Shown here piece after piece: positions 1 to 9,321 of a stretch of 64,000 bases of DNA. The translations under genes and the position numbers were made by a program. The first letter of the stretch is position 1, and every line of letters starts with the position of its first letter. Origin of the DNA: Anastrepha obliqua (taxonomy: Eukaryota; Arthropoda; Insecta; Diptera; Tephritidae); NCBI RefSeq assembly GCF_027943255.1, contig NC_072897.1, positions 45,420,044-45,484,043 of the forward strand. Direction: 5' to 3'. The notes under the pieces are model-generated. The model saw only the letters and a program-made list of their open reading frames with translations, did not search any database and was not told the origin of the DNA.

Positions 1-314
1 TGGTATTTTTTTTTATTTTATGTCTTCCCTCGACAAAGCATCCGTACAAATATGTGACCAAAACTTCAAAAAGACTGGAATCATTAACACCGATTTCACG
101 AATTTCGAAATTGTGGGAGAATTAAGTGATCAAGTCGGAATTGAAAATAGTACGGAACTGAAATTTCAGACGCTGTCACGTCGGGATCTCCGGCGGAATC
201 AGAAATAGGAATGCATATCCTTCGATGTGGAAGTCTTACGCGTACGAGAATAGGTTCATTCGAAAGGCAATGCTACATTGGCGCGATTTGTGCAAGGTTA
301 CGGATTGCATACTT
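1..314. other. Unassigned left flank
   Basis: This stretch precedes the first mariner. A plus-strand frame of 62 codons (20-208) is open, but I recognise no domain in it and it has no other sign of coding. Nothing else is visible. Confidence 0.3.
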
Positions 315-1226
315 CTGCTCAAATATGAACGAGACTTTATCAATAAAACGGTCCGCGGAAGGCATATGGTAAAAATAAATTTTTCGTTGGATGGTAGGAC
401 TGTTATAAGCTTACATGACAAATTTCAGCGTGATATGTCACATAGTTTGTTTTCTGGGCTACTGTAAACAAGTCAAGCTCGAGTGTGTTTTTCGAATTTA
501 ATGATGGAAATTCAAGTTGAACAAAGAATTTGTTTGAAATTTTGTTTCGGCTTTAGACGCCTTAAAAATGTTGCAGACAACCTATGGCGACTCTGCTCTA
601 TCGCGTGCACGTGTTTTCCAGTGGTACAAATCGTTCAAAGAGGGCCGTACATCGGTTGAAAACTTGCCTCATGAACGTCGTCCAGCAACATCAGTAAACG
701 ATGAAAACATCGGAAAAGTAAAGGAAATTGTGCTTGAACATCGCACAAATCGCAAAATCGGTTAACGCTGAATATTATTTAGACGTTTTAAAGCGTTTGC
801 GCGAGAACATTCGTCTTAAAAGGAAGGAATTGTGGGACAACAAGTCATGGTTCTTGCATCACGATAATGCACCAGCTCACACATCACGTCTTGTTCGCGA
901 TTATTTGAACAAAAATAATGTTAATATCGTTCCGCAAGCACCGTATTCGCCTGATATGGCTCCATTTGACTTTTTCCTGTTTCCCAAGCTCAAGTTGCCG
1001 CTCCGTGGAAAACATTTTGAGACAATTGAAGTCATAAAAGAGAATTCGAAGAAGGAACTGAAATCCATACCGAAATCGGCCTTCCAGAAATGCTATGATG
1101 ATTGAAAAAACGTTGTCATATGTGTATCGCCTCCAATGGTGATTACTTTGAAGGAGATAAAATAAAAATTGAACAATAATTAACCGTTTGTGTTTTATTA
1201 AATCAGTCTCGTTCATATTTGAGCAG
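315..1226 (+). mobile_element. Deleted mariner with 22-bp perfect terminal inverted repeats
   Basis: The 22 bases at 315-336 are the exact reverse complement of 1205-1226; both contain the core CAAATATGAACGAGAC. The repeats enclose a mariner transposase relic on the plus strand. The element is about 0.9 kb, shorter than the usual ~1.3 kb, because the middle of the transposase gene is missing. The outermost bases are eroded, so a TA target duplication cannot be assigned cleanly. The right end abuts a SINE fragment. The subfamily is not assigned. Confidence 0.85.
501..1105 (+). pseudogene. Mariner transposase relic (D34D type), internally deleted
   Basis: A mariner-like amino end starts at the paired ATGs at 501/504 and reads EQRICLKFCF. 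It changes frame near 568, where it continues as a helix-turn-helix with RVFQWYKSFKEGR. The frame shifts again near 760 and resumes in the catalytic carboxy part with HHDNAPAHTS and YSPDMAPFDFFLF. The last two catalytic aspartates are separated by 34 residues, which is the mariner D,D34D signature. The first catalytic aspartate and its surroundings are lost. The carboxy end at 1105 looks native. It cannot encode an active enzyme. A longer opposite-strand frame over 884-1216 is a shadow of this gene. Confidence 0.85.
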
Positions 1227-1234
1227 ATTTTTTA

Positions 1235-1330
1235 GGTGTTTAGTTAAGCCTTCCTTCTATTTGTAGTGTGCGCTTTCATGTGTTTTTCAAATGAAGGGAC
1301 CGACAATTTTATGCCGCCTCCAAGCAGTAG
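1235..1330 (-). repeat. tRNA-derived SINE, fragment (copy 1)
   Basis: The stretch matches the body of the SINE seen more fully at 38815-39112 and 49912-50150: the phrase TTCCTTCTATTTGTAGTGTG, then AATGAAGGGACCGAC and GCCGCCTCC. The tRNA-like head is absent. It starts immediately to the right of the mariner's end. Orientation is taken from the fuller copies. Confidence 0.55.
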
Positions 1331-1835
1331 ACTTGACAATTAGGAGGCTTAAAATAAAGCGCACGTTTATTGCCGTTTTCATTGTTGTGTTTGTCGCTTT
1401 TCATTTTATTATTTTAAATTAGTCGGTTTGTTCATAATTTAAATTAAAATTACAAATAACAATTGTTATATCAGCCGCAGTTCTACCTTGTTCAATGTGC
1501 TTTGGTTAAAACTAGCAATTTGACGATTATAAATAGTATATGTGTGTATGTATGTAAAAATGTTTTTATTTTATTTATTTATGTACAAGAGTAACAATTA
1601 TGCATAAATAACTATTACACATAAATACTAAGCGCCGGATGTCAGGACCTTCGATTTGTATTAACATAAATTTGAGTAGCTGTCTTGTATGTAAGCATTA
1701 GTAGGTATATGCTAACGTTTATTGGTGTGAGGTTAAAGTTACGGGAGAAGGAACGATGGAGGAGGCGGAGGATTATTTTTGCAGAGAGTGTTAGGAGATA
1801 GTTGATATGGATTGTATGGCTTGTTCAGAGCTTAA
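1331..1835. other. AT-rich intergenic, nothing recognised
   Basis: No coding frame, terminal repeat or RNA gene is visible. A short G/A-rich patch lies at 1745-1785. Confidence 0.3.
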
Positions 1836-2289
1836 GGGGTTACATGGGTTTCGTCGGGTAAAAAAAGGCCTATTTTCAATATTTTTTTTTCTGTGTAAAA
1901 AATTATTTATTTAATTCAAACTTTCTTCTGTCTTATAGATACATATTTAAAGAATAATTTCTGAAATTTTCAAAAAAAAAAAACAAATTAAAACGCCTCC
2001 ATTGTGACGTCATTTCCGGTGACTCCTCGAAAAAAAGATGCGTCCGCGTTGTCAGCATAACTCCTGACAGGATTATCGAAAATAAAAAAAACTAAAATAA
2101 GTGTTTTAGTTAAGACTATATGCTCGTGCTTGAACGTTGGAAAGCAAATAAAAGTAAAAAATGGAATTTTGGCAGACATTATGTCGGACCGAATATGTTT
2201 ACGATTGGAAGAAGGGGTCATATTGGACGTTATTTTTTCCAAGAATTTAGTTTTAGCCAATTTTAACTCTCTTCTGAACACCTTTTGAT
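1836..2289. repeat. Possible one-ended TTAA-type repeat
   Basis: The stretch opens with TTAAGGGGTTACATGGG, which resembles the ends of the TTAA-flanked MITEs at 34317 and 50936. I found no matching inverted end before the Tc1 relic begins near 2290. It may be a truncated MITE or coincidence. Confidence 0.2.
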
Positions 2290-3482
2290 GCTAGCTTGAC
2301 TTCGTACCAATTTGGAATGGAAATATATGTTATCAGAGGAAAGTGATCCCTGCTTTACAGTTCGCTTAAAGCGCGAGAGAAAAATTTTAGAGCAATGGGC
2401 GGGTAAAATAAAAAAAAAATTATATTCATTCGAAATGGTCATTACTGGCTTTACACAAGCTTTCAAACGATTAGGCCATTCAGATATTGCATCACGCACG
2501 GTTTTCATGGATATTGACGTCGCTCGTCGAGCTAGAGGTTGTTTGAGACTCTCTAAATTTTTGTGATGTCTTCGATTGGCCATGTTCTCCAATTTTTTTG
2601 TGGTCCAATGGATTCAGATCTGGACTTCCAGACAGCAATATTCTGCAGCTAGGAACCCAGGAATATTTTTTTAGCCACTGCTGGGTGATTTTTTCCTTAT
2701 GGGCTGGAACGGAATCTTCCTGGAAGATCCAACGCTCTCCATTCAAGAGAGTTCTTTTCAACTGTCTCACCATACCTTCTAAGACATCCTCGTGATACAC
2801 TTTTGCCCCAGTCTTAACCTTGTTTTCGCAGACATGAAGAGATGTAACACCTTTACAAACCCCACCAAACCATTACGGAGTCTGGATGGTGGCCAAGATG
2901 AACTCTGGGAATAACAATTTTTGCGTCTTTAGAAGTTTTAGCATAACAATTTCTATAACAGTGAAATTTTTTCATCTCTGAAAATACTATTTTAATGACC
3001 GTTGACCGCGTGCCACTGAAGAAACTGCTTACATCTTTCGTGTCTAATTTTTCTTCAAGCGCGTTGTCAAACTATGATCAGTTGACCGACGGAAGGCTTT
3101 CATGTGGAGATCATCTCCAATTAGTCATGACATGGACCTGGTCGATACATTAATTTTCCTGGACAAGATTTTCTGCTTCCTAAGCTGATTTCTGCGAATT
3201 CTTTCTCGAATGGCTGCACTGGCTCGAACCACTTCTTTTCCTGTCTGTCACATACGACGTTTGGGAAAAATGATTGATCTACCACACGAACAAACATTCT
3301 TAAAATATTAAGTTTTTTCAGCAATTCGTAAATCTTACTTGCACTTTTACCACACTTACATATGGCTATGTTCAGAAACGCATTATAATGCGCAGTGCTT
3401 GCAGCGCTGGCAGCACTGTCAATGTGACAATTCATGCAACTGATAGATTTGTTGAAAAATTGCAAATAGATTTGTTGCATTT

Positions 3483-3749
3483 ATGAACGCGCTGTGCAGT
3501 AAAATGGAATTGTTACTAAGTTTGGTCATGGACGATGTATGTGAGGAAAAAACCGATAGCCTTTTATTAAATTTAAGAAAAAAAAACCGTGTAAAGCTTA
3601 AAAGAAGGACATATCTTGTCAAAAGTTTAATATCAAAACGGAAAATACCAAAAAATAAGTATTTTTTTGAAACAATAAAATCGTTTCCCGAGGATATATT
3701 TTATTCTCATTTTCGAATGAATTGGTCCACTTTTGAGGTAACTTTCTGA
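3483..3749 (+). pseudogene. Amino-terminal stub of a Harbinger transposase
   Basis: The 88-codon frame ends in FPEDIFYSHFRMNWSTFEVTF. The HFRM...TFE motif is the conserved start of the Harbinger DDE transposase domain. The remaining ~250 residues with the catalytic DDE are gone, and the frame runs straight into the end of the convergent Myb/SANT-like gene, with which it overlaps by 43 bases. This is the expected result of one internal deletion joining the two genes. The reading is by motif only. Confidence 0.6.
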
Positions 3750-4180
3750 TATCCAGTTGCATCAGTATTTTTAATCAAATGTTTTATGAAGTATTTGAAA
3801 GCAGCTTTAACTCCAGTTTGGTGAACTGCAAGGACTGGTCGTTGTGGGAAACCATTAGAAAAATCATCATTAGGTTCCGTTAATATCGACATCGGCAGCT
3901 CAACTGAGCTTTGTAAATTTTGAGTGGGCAAATTGATTGAGTGCCTGGTACCATACACCTCATCAAAGTCTTCGTAGTGAAGCCATGATGTTGATTCTCT
4001 ACCGGATGTATTGTTTCTTTTTTTTATTCGCTTATATGTGATGAGTAAATTAGAAAATTTTCGTTGGGCGATGTTTCTATCTATTTTTAAATCTTTATTA
4101 ACTTTTTTTACTTCATCTACGACCCTAGCCCAGAGCACGCTCTTTTTCCTCCTCCTTCCCGACGTGAACTCGTTCTCCAT
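3707..4180 (-). CDS. Myb/SANT-like (trihelix) DNA-binding protein of the Harbinger element
   Basis: This open frame of 157 codons contains SVLWARVVDEVKKV, QRKFSNLLITYKRIK and SGRESTSWLHYEDFDEVYG, the pattern of a Myb/SANT-like trihelix domain. In PIF/Harbinger elements such a protein partners the transposase and helps bring it to the nucleus and the ends. The same frame stays open upstream to about 4228 (FSTSEIKLLLRV, a good first helix), so the ATG at 4180 is probably internal. A short upstream exon, MSDEKW at 4325-4342 followed by a GT, could supply the true start; the frame across that junction is unresolved. It is the better-preserved gene of the element. The carboxy end may be altered by the internal deletion. 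Confidence 0.6.
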   Translation of the reverse strand: MENEFTSGRRRKKSVLWARVVDEVKKVNKDLKIDRNIAQRKFSNLLITYKRIKKRNNTSGRESTSWLHYEDFDEVYGTRHSINLPTQNLQSSVELPMSILTEPNDDFSNGFPQRPVLAVHQTGVKAAFKYFIKHLIKNTDATGYQKVTSKVDQFIRK

Positions 4181-4714
4181 GCTCAGTCGGACTCTGAGCA
4201 GTAATTTTATCTCCGATGTACTAAAGTAATCACTAAAACCAAGAAAAGTATAATAAAATAGAGTTTAAATATCGTATTTTTCATCAATTTTTGTATTAAA
4301 AGCTAAAATAAATAATTAAATACCCACTTTTCATCAGACATTGTACTAGCGTATTTATTGGCAGTGTGAAAATTTTTGCTGCAAATAATGCACGACTTTT
4401 GATACAAAAATGACGTTTAAGAACGCGTTGCATTTGCAGTACTGCCATATTTGCATTTTTGAACGCACTGCTCACTCTGAAATGGTATGTTGCGCATTAT
4501 AATGCATTGTTGAACATACCCTATGTAGTGCAATCACTGCAATGCGATTTTCCTTAGCTCCCCATGCCATGGATGACAAGCGAAATTGCCACGAAACTGC
4601 ATAAAATCTATGATTAGACAATGCATACGAACACGAGCAAAAATAACGCAAATTTTTTCTTCTCACCGTATGCATTGTAAAATTTGTGACAGAATTTATA
4701 GCAAGACTAAGTAC

Positions 4715-5480
4715 AGGGTGGGCCATATAGAGTTTGCTTTCTGAACCACCTATTTTTTTGAGAATGGTAACACAAATGACATGTCAAATGTGTTCATAAT
4801 TTATTTAAAGGTTTGACATTTACGAAATGGGACGCTATACGCTTGAACAAAATTGGGAAATATTGAAAACCGATTTCCAAAGTGGTGAGTCTTCTTCTTC
4901 TTTTCTGATTTTCACATCGGTGGCTACGTCAATAAGCAAAATTGTCGGATTTGAGGCTCAGAAAATCCACACGTTACTGTAGAGAAGCAAATGCATCCAC
5001 AACGAGTCACTGTTTGGTGCGGTTTTTGGTCTGGCGGCATCATCGGGCCATTTTTTTCGAAAATGAGCGAGGGACCGCGGTTGCATTAAATGGCGAGCGT
5101 TACCGTGACATGCTCAACGAGTTGTTTCTAAAAATTAAAGAGAATGACATGGACGACATTCGGTTTCAACAGAACGGTGCATCTTGTCACACTGCCAAAG
5201 TTACGCTCGAACTTTTGGCTACCGTTTTTGAAAACCGAATAATGAGCCGAAATTCCGATATCAATTGGCCGCCTCGGAGCTGTAATTTAAGCCCGTTGGA
5301 CTATTTTTTGTGGGGAACCGTTAAGTACAATTGCTATGCGAACCACCCAGAGACGATTGATGCTTTAAAACACGAAATCGAAGTTGCCATTCATGAAATT
5401 GGAGCCAAAACAATCGAAAATATTGATTAGTTTTTTTTTTATTGCCGATTCAAAAAGCAAATTTTAAGTGGCCCACCCTG
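4715..5480 (+). mobile_element. DD41D mariner (rosa-like), internally deleted, family A
   Basis: The left end CAGGGTGGGCCATATAGAG follows a TA. The right end, read from the other strand, starts CAGGGTGGGCCA and then keeps a partly matching TTTGCTTT block. The element is 766 bases, about 60% of full length. A fragment of the same family is present at 35740-35931. The base next to the right end is CA rather than TA, probably a later mutation. Confidence 0.8.
4827..5430 (+). pseudogene. DD41D transposase relic
   Basis: The gene starts MGRYTLEQNWEILKTDFQSG at 4827, then loses most of the helix-turn-helix and the region before the first aspartate. It resumes in another frame with VTVWCG-type sequence near 5010 and ends through RFQQNGASCHTAKVTLELL and PPRSCNLSPLDYFLWG to a stop at 5430. 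The second catalytic aspartate is replaced (QQNG where relatives have QQDG), so the copy is dead even apart from the deletions. Confidence 0.75.
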
Positions 5481-5485
5481 CATAG

Positions 5486-6259
5486 CACATGGGCTGAAAA
5501 GTCCCAGACTTAACAGGGAAAACACTTTTTTTGTTCAAAATTAGCTTTATTCATCAACATAATTTCCACCACGAACAGCGCAATTATTTCAGCGGCGTTC
5601 TATAATAACATTTCAATACCAATTTTGTAGAACGATATATATATTTTTTGCCTCACAATAGGTCTTAGCTTCAGTGATAACCTCTTCATTCGAGCAAAGT
5701 ACGTTGTCCTGATGATACAAAGCAGAAAGCAAACGCGGCATCCACTTTGAACAAAGTTTTCTCATAGTCAAATGCCAACTCAGTCTAAAGCCAAAACGTT
5801 CATTTGATATCTTTACGATGTCAGCTAATTTACGCAACTTCACTTTTCGATCATTTGGAACGATTTTATAGACTTTTTTGATGTTTTCAGGTGTTACCGC
5901 CTCATTTGGAGTCCACTGCGTTGTACGTCATCGATATCTGTACGCCCACGTTTTACACCAGCAAACCATCGTTTCATTGTTGTTTCTGATGAAGCGGAGT
6001 CCCCTTAACAATTCCCAAGCCATAGCTTCGTTTGTGGGTATTTTTCCCATCAAGAAGCAGTGTAAAAGTGAAGCACGAAATTATTTTTGATCCATTGTTT
6101 TGAAAATAATAAAAGTAGCATCACTCTTAGCACAATCACTTTCGAACTAATGAGTAGAGTATGATGAAATTTTAACAACTGTCTCATTAAGGTTAGTACT
6201 ACGTGAAAAAGAGGTGAATGCAACACAACTAGTACCATCACTAGTTTTCAGCCCATGTG
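5486..6259 (-). mobile_element. Internally deleted mariner with perfect 15-bp ends
   Basis: CACATGGGCTGAAAA at 5486-5500 is exactly repeated in inverse at 6245-6259. The minus strand carries mariner pieces in order: WFAGVKRGRTDIDD near 5900-5960, LRKLADIVKIS...MRKLCSKWMPRLL at 5740-5840, then a jump to the end of the protein (SNEEVITEAKTYCEAKN, 5613-5700). The catalytic core between them is deleted. The element lies only 5 bases from the right end of the DD41D element to its left. Confidence 0.75.
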
Positions 6260-6284
6260 TTATATGCACTGATGTGTGTTATAC

Positions 6285-6365
6285 TCCGAACGGTGGATAT
6301 TTTTTATGAGGAGCGTTTTCATGGCAAAAATACGCTCGGAGGTTCGCCATTGCCTGCCGATATAT
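6285..6365 (-). repeat. tRNA-derived SINE, fragment (copy 2)
   Basis: The fragment has the family's most conserved block: TTTTTTATGAGGAGCGTTTT, then TCGGAGGTTCGCCATTGCC and TGCCG. It is cut off on both sides and runs into a TATATATAAT stretch on the right. Confidence 0.65.
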
Positions 6366-6508
6366 ATAATATATATGCAGTTTTATTAAATGGAATCTGA
6401 GTTTTTTGTAATGCGATTATTCCTGGTTGGAATTCGAAGGAATTAGATATTTAGGTCGACGTAGTTATTTAGAGGTCCATTTATATTCAACTGTAACGTT
6501 TTTTGCAG

Positions 6509-6868
6509 TTAGATATTGAAGAGGGGCGAGAATTTGTCGGAGGAAGAGAGCTGTGAGAGTAAGAAGGCAATCTTCGGATCACTCGTGTAGTAATCGACTT
6601 CATTAATAGCTGCGAGATCAATAGTACTATCAGTATTTGTATTGTTTTCTTTCGTGTATATGTTGTTGCTGCTAGTGGAGAGGAAACCAGTTTCCAGGTG
6701 ACTATTATAATTGTTGTTGGAGGGTAAGTTTGAATTTTTTATTCCTGTTGAAAAAGAGAGGGAATACTCATTTATACACTTTTTCTGGTCATGGATATAC
6801 ATCGAATGTAAGCAAAACAACACCACTAGCAATAGTTTGACTTTCAATATGTTTGACAAATTTATATG
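6509..6868 (-). CDS. Candidate terminal exon of an unknown secreted-type host protein
   Basis: The minus strand has an acceptor-like TTGCAG at 6869-6874, preceded by a CCCC run and a CTAAC branch-point-like motif. It is followed by about 120 open codons to a stop at 6509-6511. Residues near the start form a hydrophobic stretch (KVKLLLVVLFCLHSMYI) that could be a signal or membrane segment; the rest is rich in Asn, Ser and Thr. An AATAAA lies 120 bases downstream (6382-6387 on the minus strand). No start codon in frame is visible upstream, so an upstream exon would be needed; a GTGAGT donor near 6947-6952 gives a small intron but not the right phase. I do not recognise the protein. It may be chance. 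Confidence 0.28.
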   Translation of the reverse strand, partial: HINLSNILKVKLLLVVLFCLHSMYIHDQKKCINEYSLSFSTGIKNSNLPSNNNYNSHLETGFLSTSSNNIYTKENNTNTDSTIDLAAINEVDYYTSDPKIAFLLSQLSSSDKFSPLFNI

Positions 6869-7193
6869 CTGCAAGGGGTAGTGTTAGCACTCATATTATC
6901 AAGTCTCTCATCCTCAGGTACAGTAGTCACACCATTTATTCGTACACTCACTGTTTATAAACCGATACACCTGATACTTATCACGATTTATACAGAAGAA
7001 CAAAATTTTCACACATTCGTAAAAAATTACATTTTTATTCATTATTTAAGGGACAAACATTTTCAGATTTAATTCTGGAATTAAATAACTTAAGGCAATA
7101 ACGAATTAAGGCACAGTTTTAAGCAAAAGTATTTTTCGTACATAGCCATGTAAGGAATATTTTGTTAAAAAAAATAATAGAAAAAACGATTAT

Positions 7194-7949
7194 TCAGTAC
7201 TTTGATGGGTCGCCTTTAGCTTTAACATCTGTTTCCAAACGTCGATGCATACTTTTTACCAATGCTTTGGTTTCATTGGCTTCAATTTTCTCCCACTCAA
7301 CACTTAAAACTGTCTTTAATGACGCCTTTGATGTTATTTTGTGCTTTCTGATTCTCCTTTCTAAGAGCTCCCAGGCATGCTCAATTGGGTTCAAGTCCGG
7401 TGATTGAAGTAGAGTTTTAAGCTGCTTACAGTGGTCAATAAGCCATTTTTGCAGGAGATAAATTGAGTGTTTTGGGTCAAGGATAAGGTGAGTGTTTTGG
7501 GCAAGAACCCTTTAGAATCTAGTTAAACAGCACTATCATGCAAATTATTCTTCAATATGTTTAGATAGAGATTTTTGTCTTTTTTTATCAATGAAGACCA
7601 TTTTTTTACTCCTGATGCAGCTATGATTTTGGTTTGGGGGCCTTTGCATTTCCTTCTCCTCGCTTAACGATAGGAATAAAATTTTCATTCAATTTTGTAA
7701 ACAAAAACAGTAAATTTCGACTCATCACTGAATATGACGTTTTCCTAAAAAGATTCTGGCTCATTTATATAACGTTTGGCGTTTGTGCTAACCAGCGTTA
7801 TGCAGGCAATTATGGACTGTTTGTGGGCTTACTTTTTTATGCAAAAACTCTTGAATATTTCGGCAAAGTATCGAGCAGGTTATTTTTTGACTTTGTGCGA
7901 CTTATGCTACTATGTTACGTTCCTCAAGTGGAGTCAATATTTTTCCCAT
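7194..7949 (-). pseudogene. Tc1-type transposase relic
   Basis: It starts at the ATG at 7949 (MGKILTPLEERNIVA), followed by SQKITCS, KKVSPQTVHN and a VIFSDESKFTV block with the first catalytic aspartate near 7720-7740. Segments AASGVKKWSSLI and NILKNNLH follow. The end is MNPIEHAWELLERRIRKHKI through KAKGDPSKY to the stop at 7194. At least four frame changes or stops occur. SPDLNPIEH is the usual Tc1 D34E region; here the bases of that region survive but in broken frame. A LOA-like LINE begins 22 bases upstream of the start codon. Confidence 0.75.
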
Positions 7950-8097
7950 TTTGTCACCTTCAGTCGAAATATTGGTTGGTTGGTTGGTTGGTTTAAGGGT
8001 GACCCCGCATCGGAGTACCACATAGACCGCAAGTTGGGTCCGTTGTGTTGCCCTAGAGCTCATTATTTTAAATGATTTCCCCAACTAACCGAGATTT

Positions 8098-9321
8098 TTA
8101 TTGTAGATTTTGATCAAAGATATTAATTCGTTTCGAAAATTTGATGAGAGATTCGATTTTCAGGTCCGAGAGTACTGAAAGATTGTCAATTGTTGGAGAG
8201 CCTAGAAGAGCGAGTCGACTTCTGGCTAGACCGGGACAACTGCACAGTAAATGTCTGCTCGATACTTCCTCATCTTCGTCCTCGCAGTATCTGCACAGGT
8301 CGTTTTGAGAAACCCCGAGCCGACGTGCGTGAGTGCCCAAAAGGCAGTGGCTGGTGATAAGAGATATTATATGCCTTAGTTCGTGTTTCGGAAGACTTGT
8401 AAGGGTTTTTGTCTGTTTCAGATTGTAGGATGGCCAGATTTGTCTGGTCGTAACGCAAGTAGTTTCCACTCGCCACCTCCGATCAGCAATGTTGTGAAAT
8501 TCTCGATCGATGAGCATTTTACATGTTGAGAGCGGAATGTGGATTGTGGGTAAGTCACTAACATATGATTGCGCAGCTCCAGCTCTTGCGAGCTCATCAG
8601 CTTTGCAGTTACCTTCGAATCCACTGTGACCCGGCATCCAGATAACTTGGACAGAATTCTGAACACTTATCTCGTTAAGAGATAAGAGACAGGATCGAAC
8701 CACATCTGAGTGGGTATAAGAGGAGCTGAGTGCTCGAACGGCCGCTTGACTGTCGGTGAAAAAGCGGATATCCTCTAGTGATATTCTATTTTCTAAGAGA
8801 GTTTTCGCAGCATGCCAGATAGCGCATACTTCCGCTTGGAATACGCTACAGTAGTCGGGTAATCTAAATGATAGATTGATGTGAGGGGAATTGGAAAAGA
8901 TTCCAAATCCCACTTTGCCGTCTTGTTTTGAACCATCTGTACATATAATCAGCGGGCCATCGATTTCGGTTAGATTTGTCTTCCATTCTTCCCTAGTTGG
9001 GAGTGAACAGGAGAATAGCAAGGGTGGTGATGGAAGACTTACATGATAGTCTATGTCGGAAGAGATAACAGTCTTCCTGTTCAGTATGGCCGAATGGCCA
9101 AGATACTTATTCCATTTCGATATAGCATTCATGCATGTCGCTGCTTTCGCTGCAATCGCTTTGCCAGCCAGATCGATAGGGAAGAAGTGAAGCAACGTAT
9201 TTAGAGCCTCAGTAGGTGTTGTACTTAAGCATCCTGTTATCAGGAGGCAGGCTGTTCTTTGGACTCGATCAATTGTGGCTACTCTGCATCGTTTTTCGAG
9301 GGCTGTCCACCATACAACCAC
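8098..9321 (-). pseudogene. LINE carboxy part with RNase H domain
   Basis: An open frame of 407 codons continues the element after the frame change. It begins VVWWTALEKRCRVATIDRVQR, the conserved link after RT, then has a full RNase H: ICTDGSKQDGKVGFG (first Asp), FQAEVCAIWHA (Glu), FFTDSQAAVRAL (Asp) and GHSGFEGNCKADELAR (last Asp). A carboxy cysteine/histidine motif follows, CRYCEDEDEEVSSRHLLCSC, of the type seen at the ends of such proteins. The stretch is undamaged, so this copy is fairly young apart from truncation and one slip. Confidence 0.85.

Larger units (their letters stand above)
3364..4521. mobile_element. PIF/Harbinger-type element inserted in the Tc1 gene
   Basis: Imperfect inverted ends read GGCTATGTTCAGAAACGC on the left and, on the opposite strand of the right end, GGGTATGTTCAACAATGC; both continue into CATTATAATGCGC. 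The element is flanked by a 3-base direct repeat TAT (3361-3363 and 4522-4524). A 3-base target duplication fits the superfamily, though TWA is usual. Inside are two convergent genes: a truncated transposase on the plus strand and a Myb/SANT-like protein on the minus strand, the two-gene plan of PIF/Harbinger. The transposase core is deleted, so the copy is non-autonomous. Confidence 0.75.
2430..4570 (-). pseudogene. Tc1-type transposase gene, frameshifted and split by a Harbinger element
   Basis: The minus-strand coding relic begins at the ATG at 4570 (MAWGAKENRIAV) and stops at 4522, where a Harbinger element sits. It resumes at 3363 with KCGKSASKIYELLKK, a helix-turn-helix start. It continues through RERIRRN-like and MVWW segments and reaches the catalytic core with WIFQEDSVPAH and SGSPDLNPLDHK (2492-2800). 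The carboxy end, ISMKTVRDAISEWPNRLKAC, lies near 2440-2500. Several frameshifts break it, for example near 2850 and 2960. The family is Tc1-like (QEDSVPAH...SPDLNPLD is typical of the Tc1/maT side of the superfamily). Terminal inverted repeats were not located with confidence. Confidence 0.8.

Noticed and set aside
1836..2289. Complete TTAA MITE
   Set aside because: Only one end resembles a MITE; no inverted partner was found.
7972..7993. TTGG repeats as telomere-like or simple microsatellite
   Set aside because: They sit exactly at the 3' end of the LOA-like LINE and are best explained as its tail.
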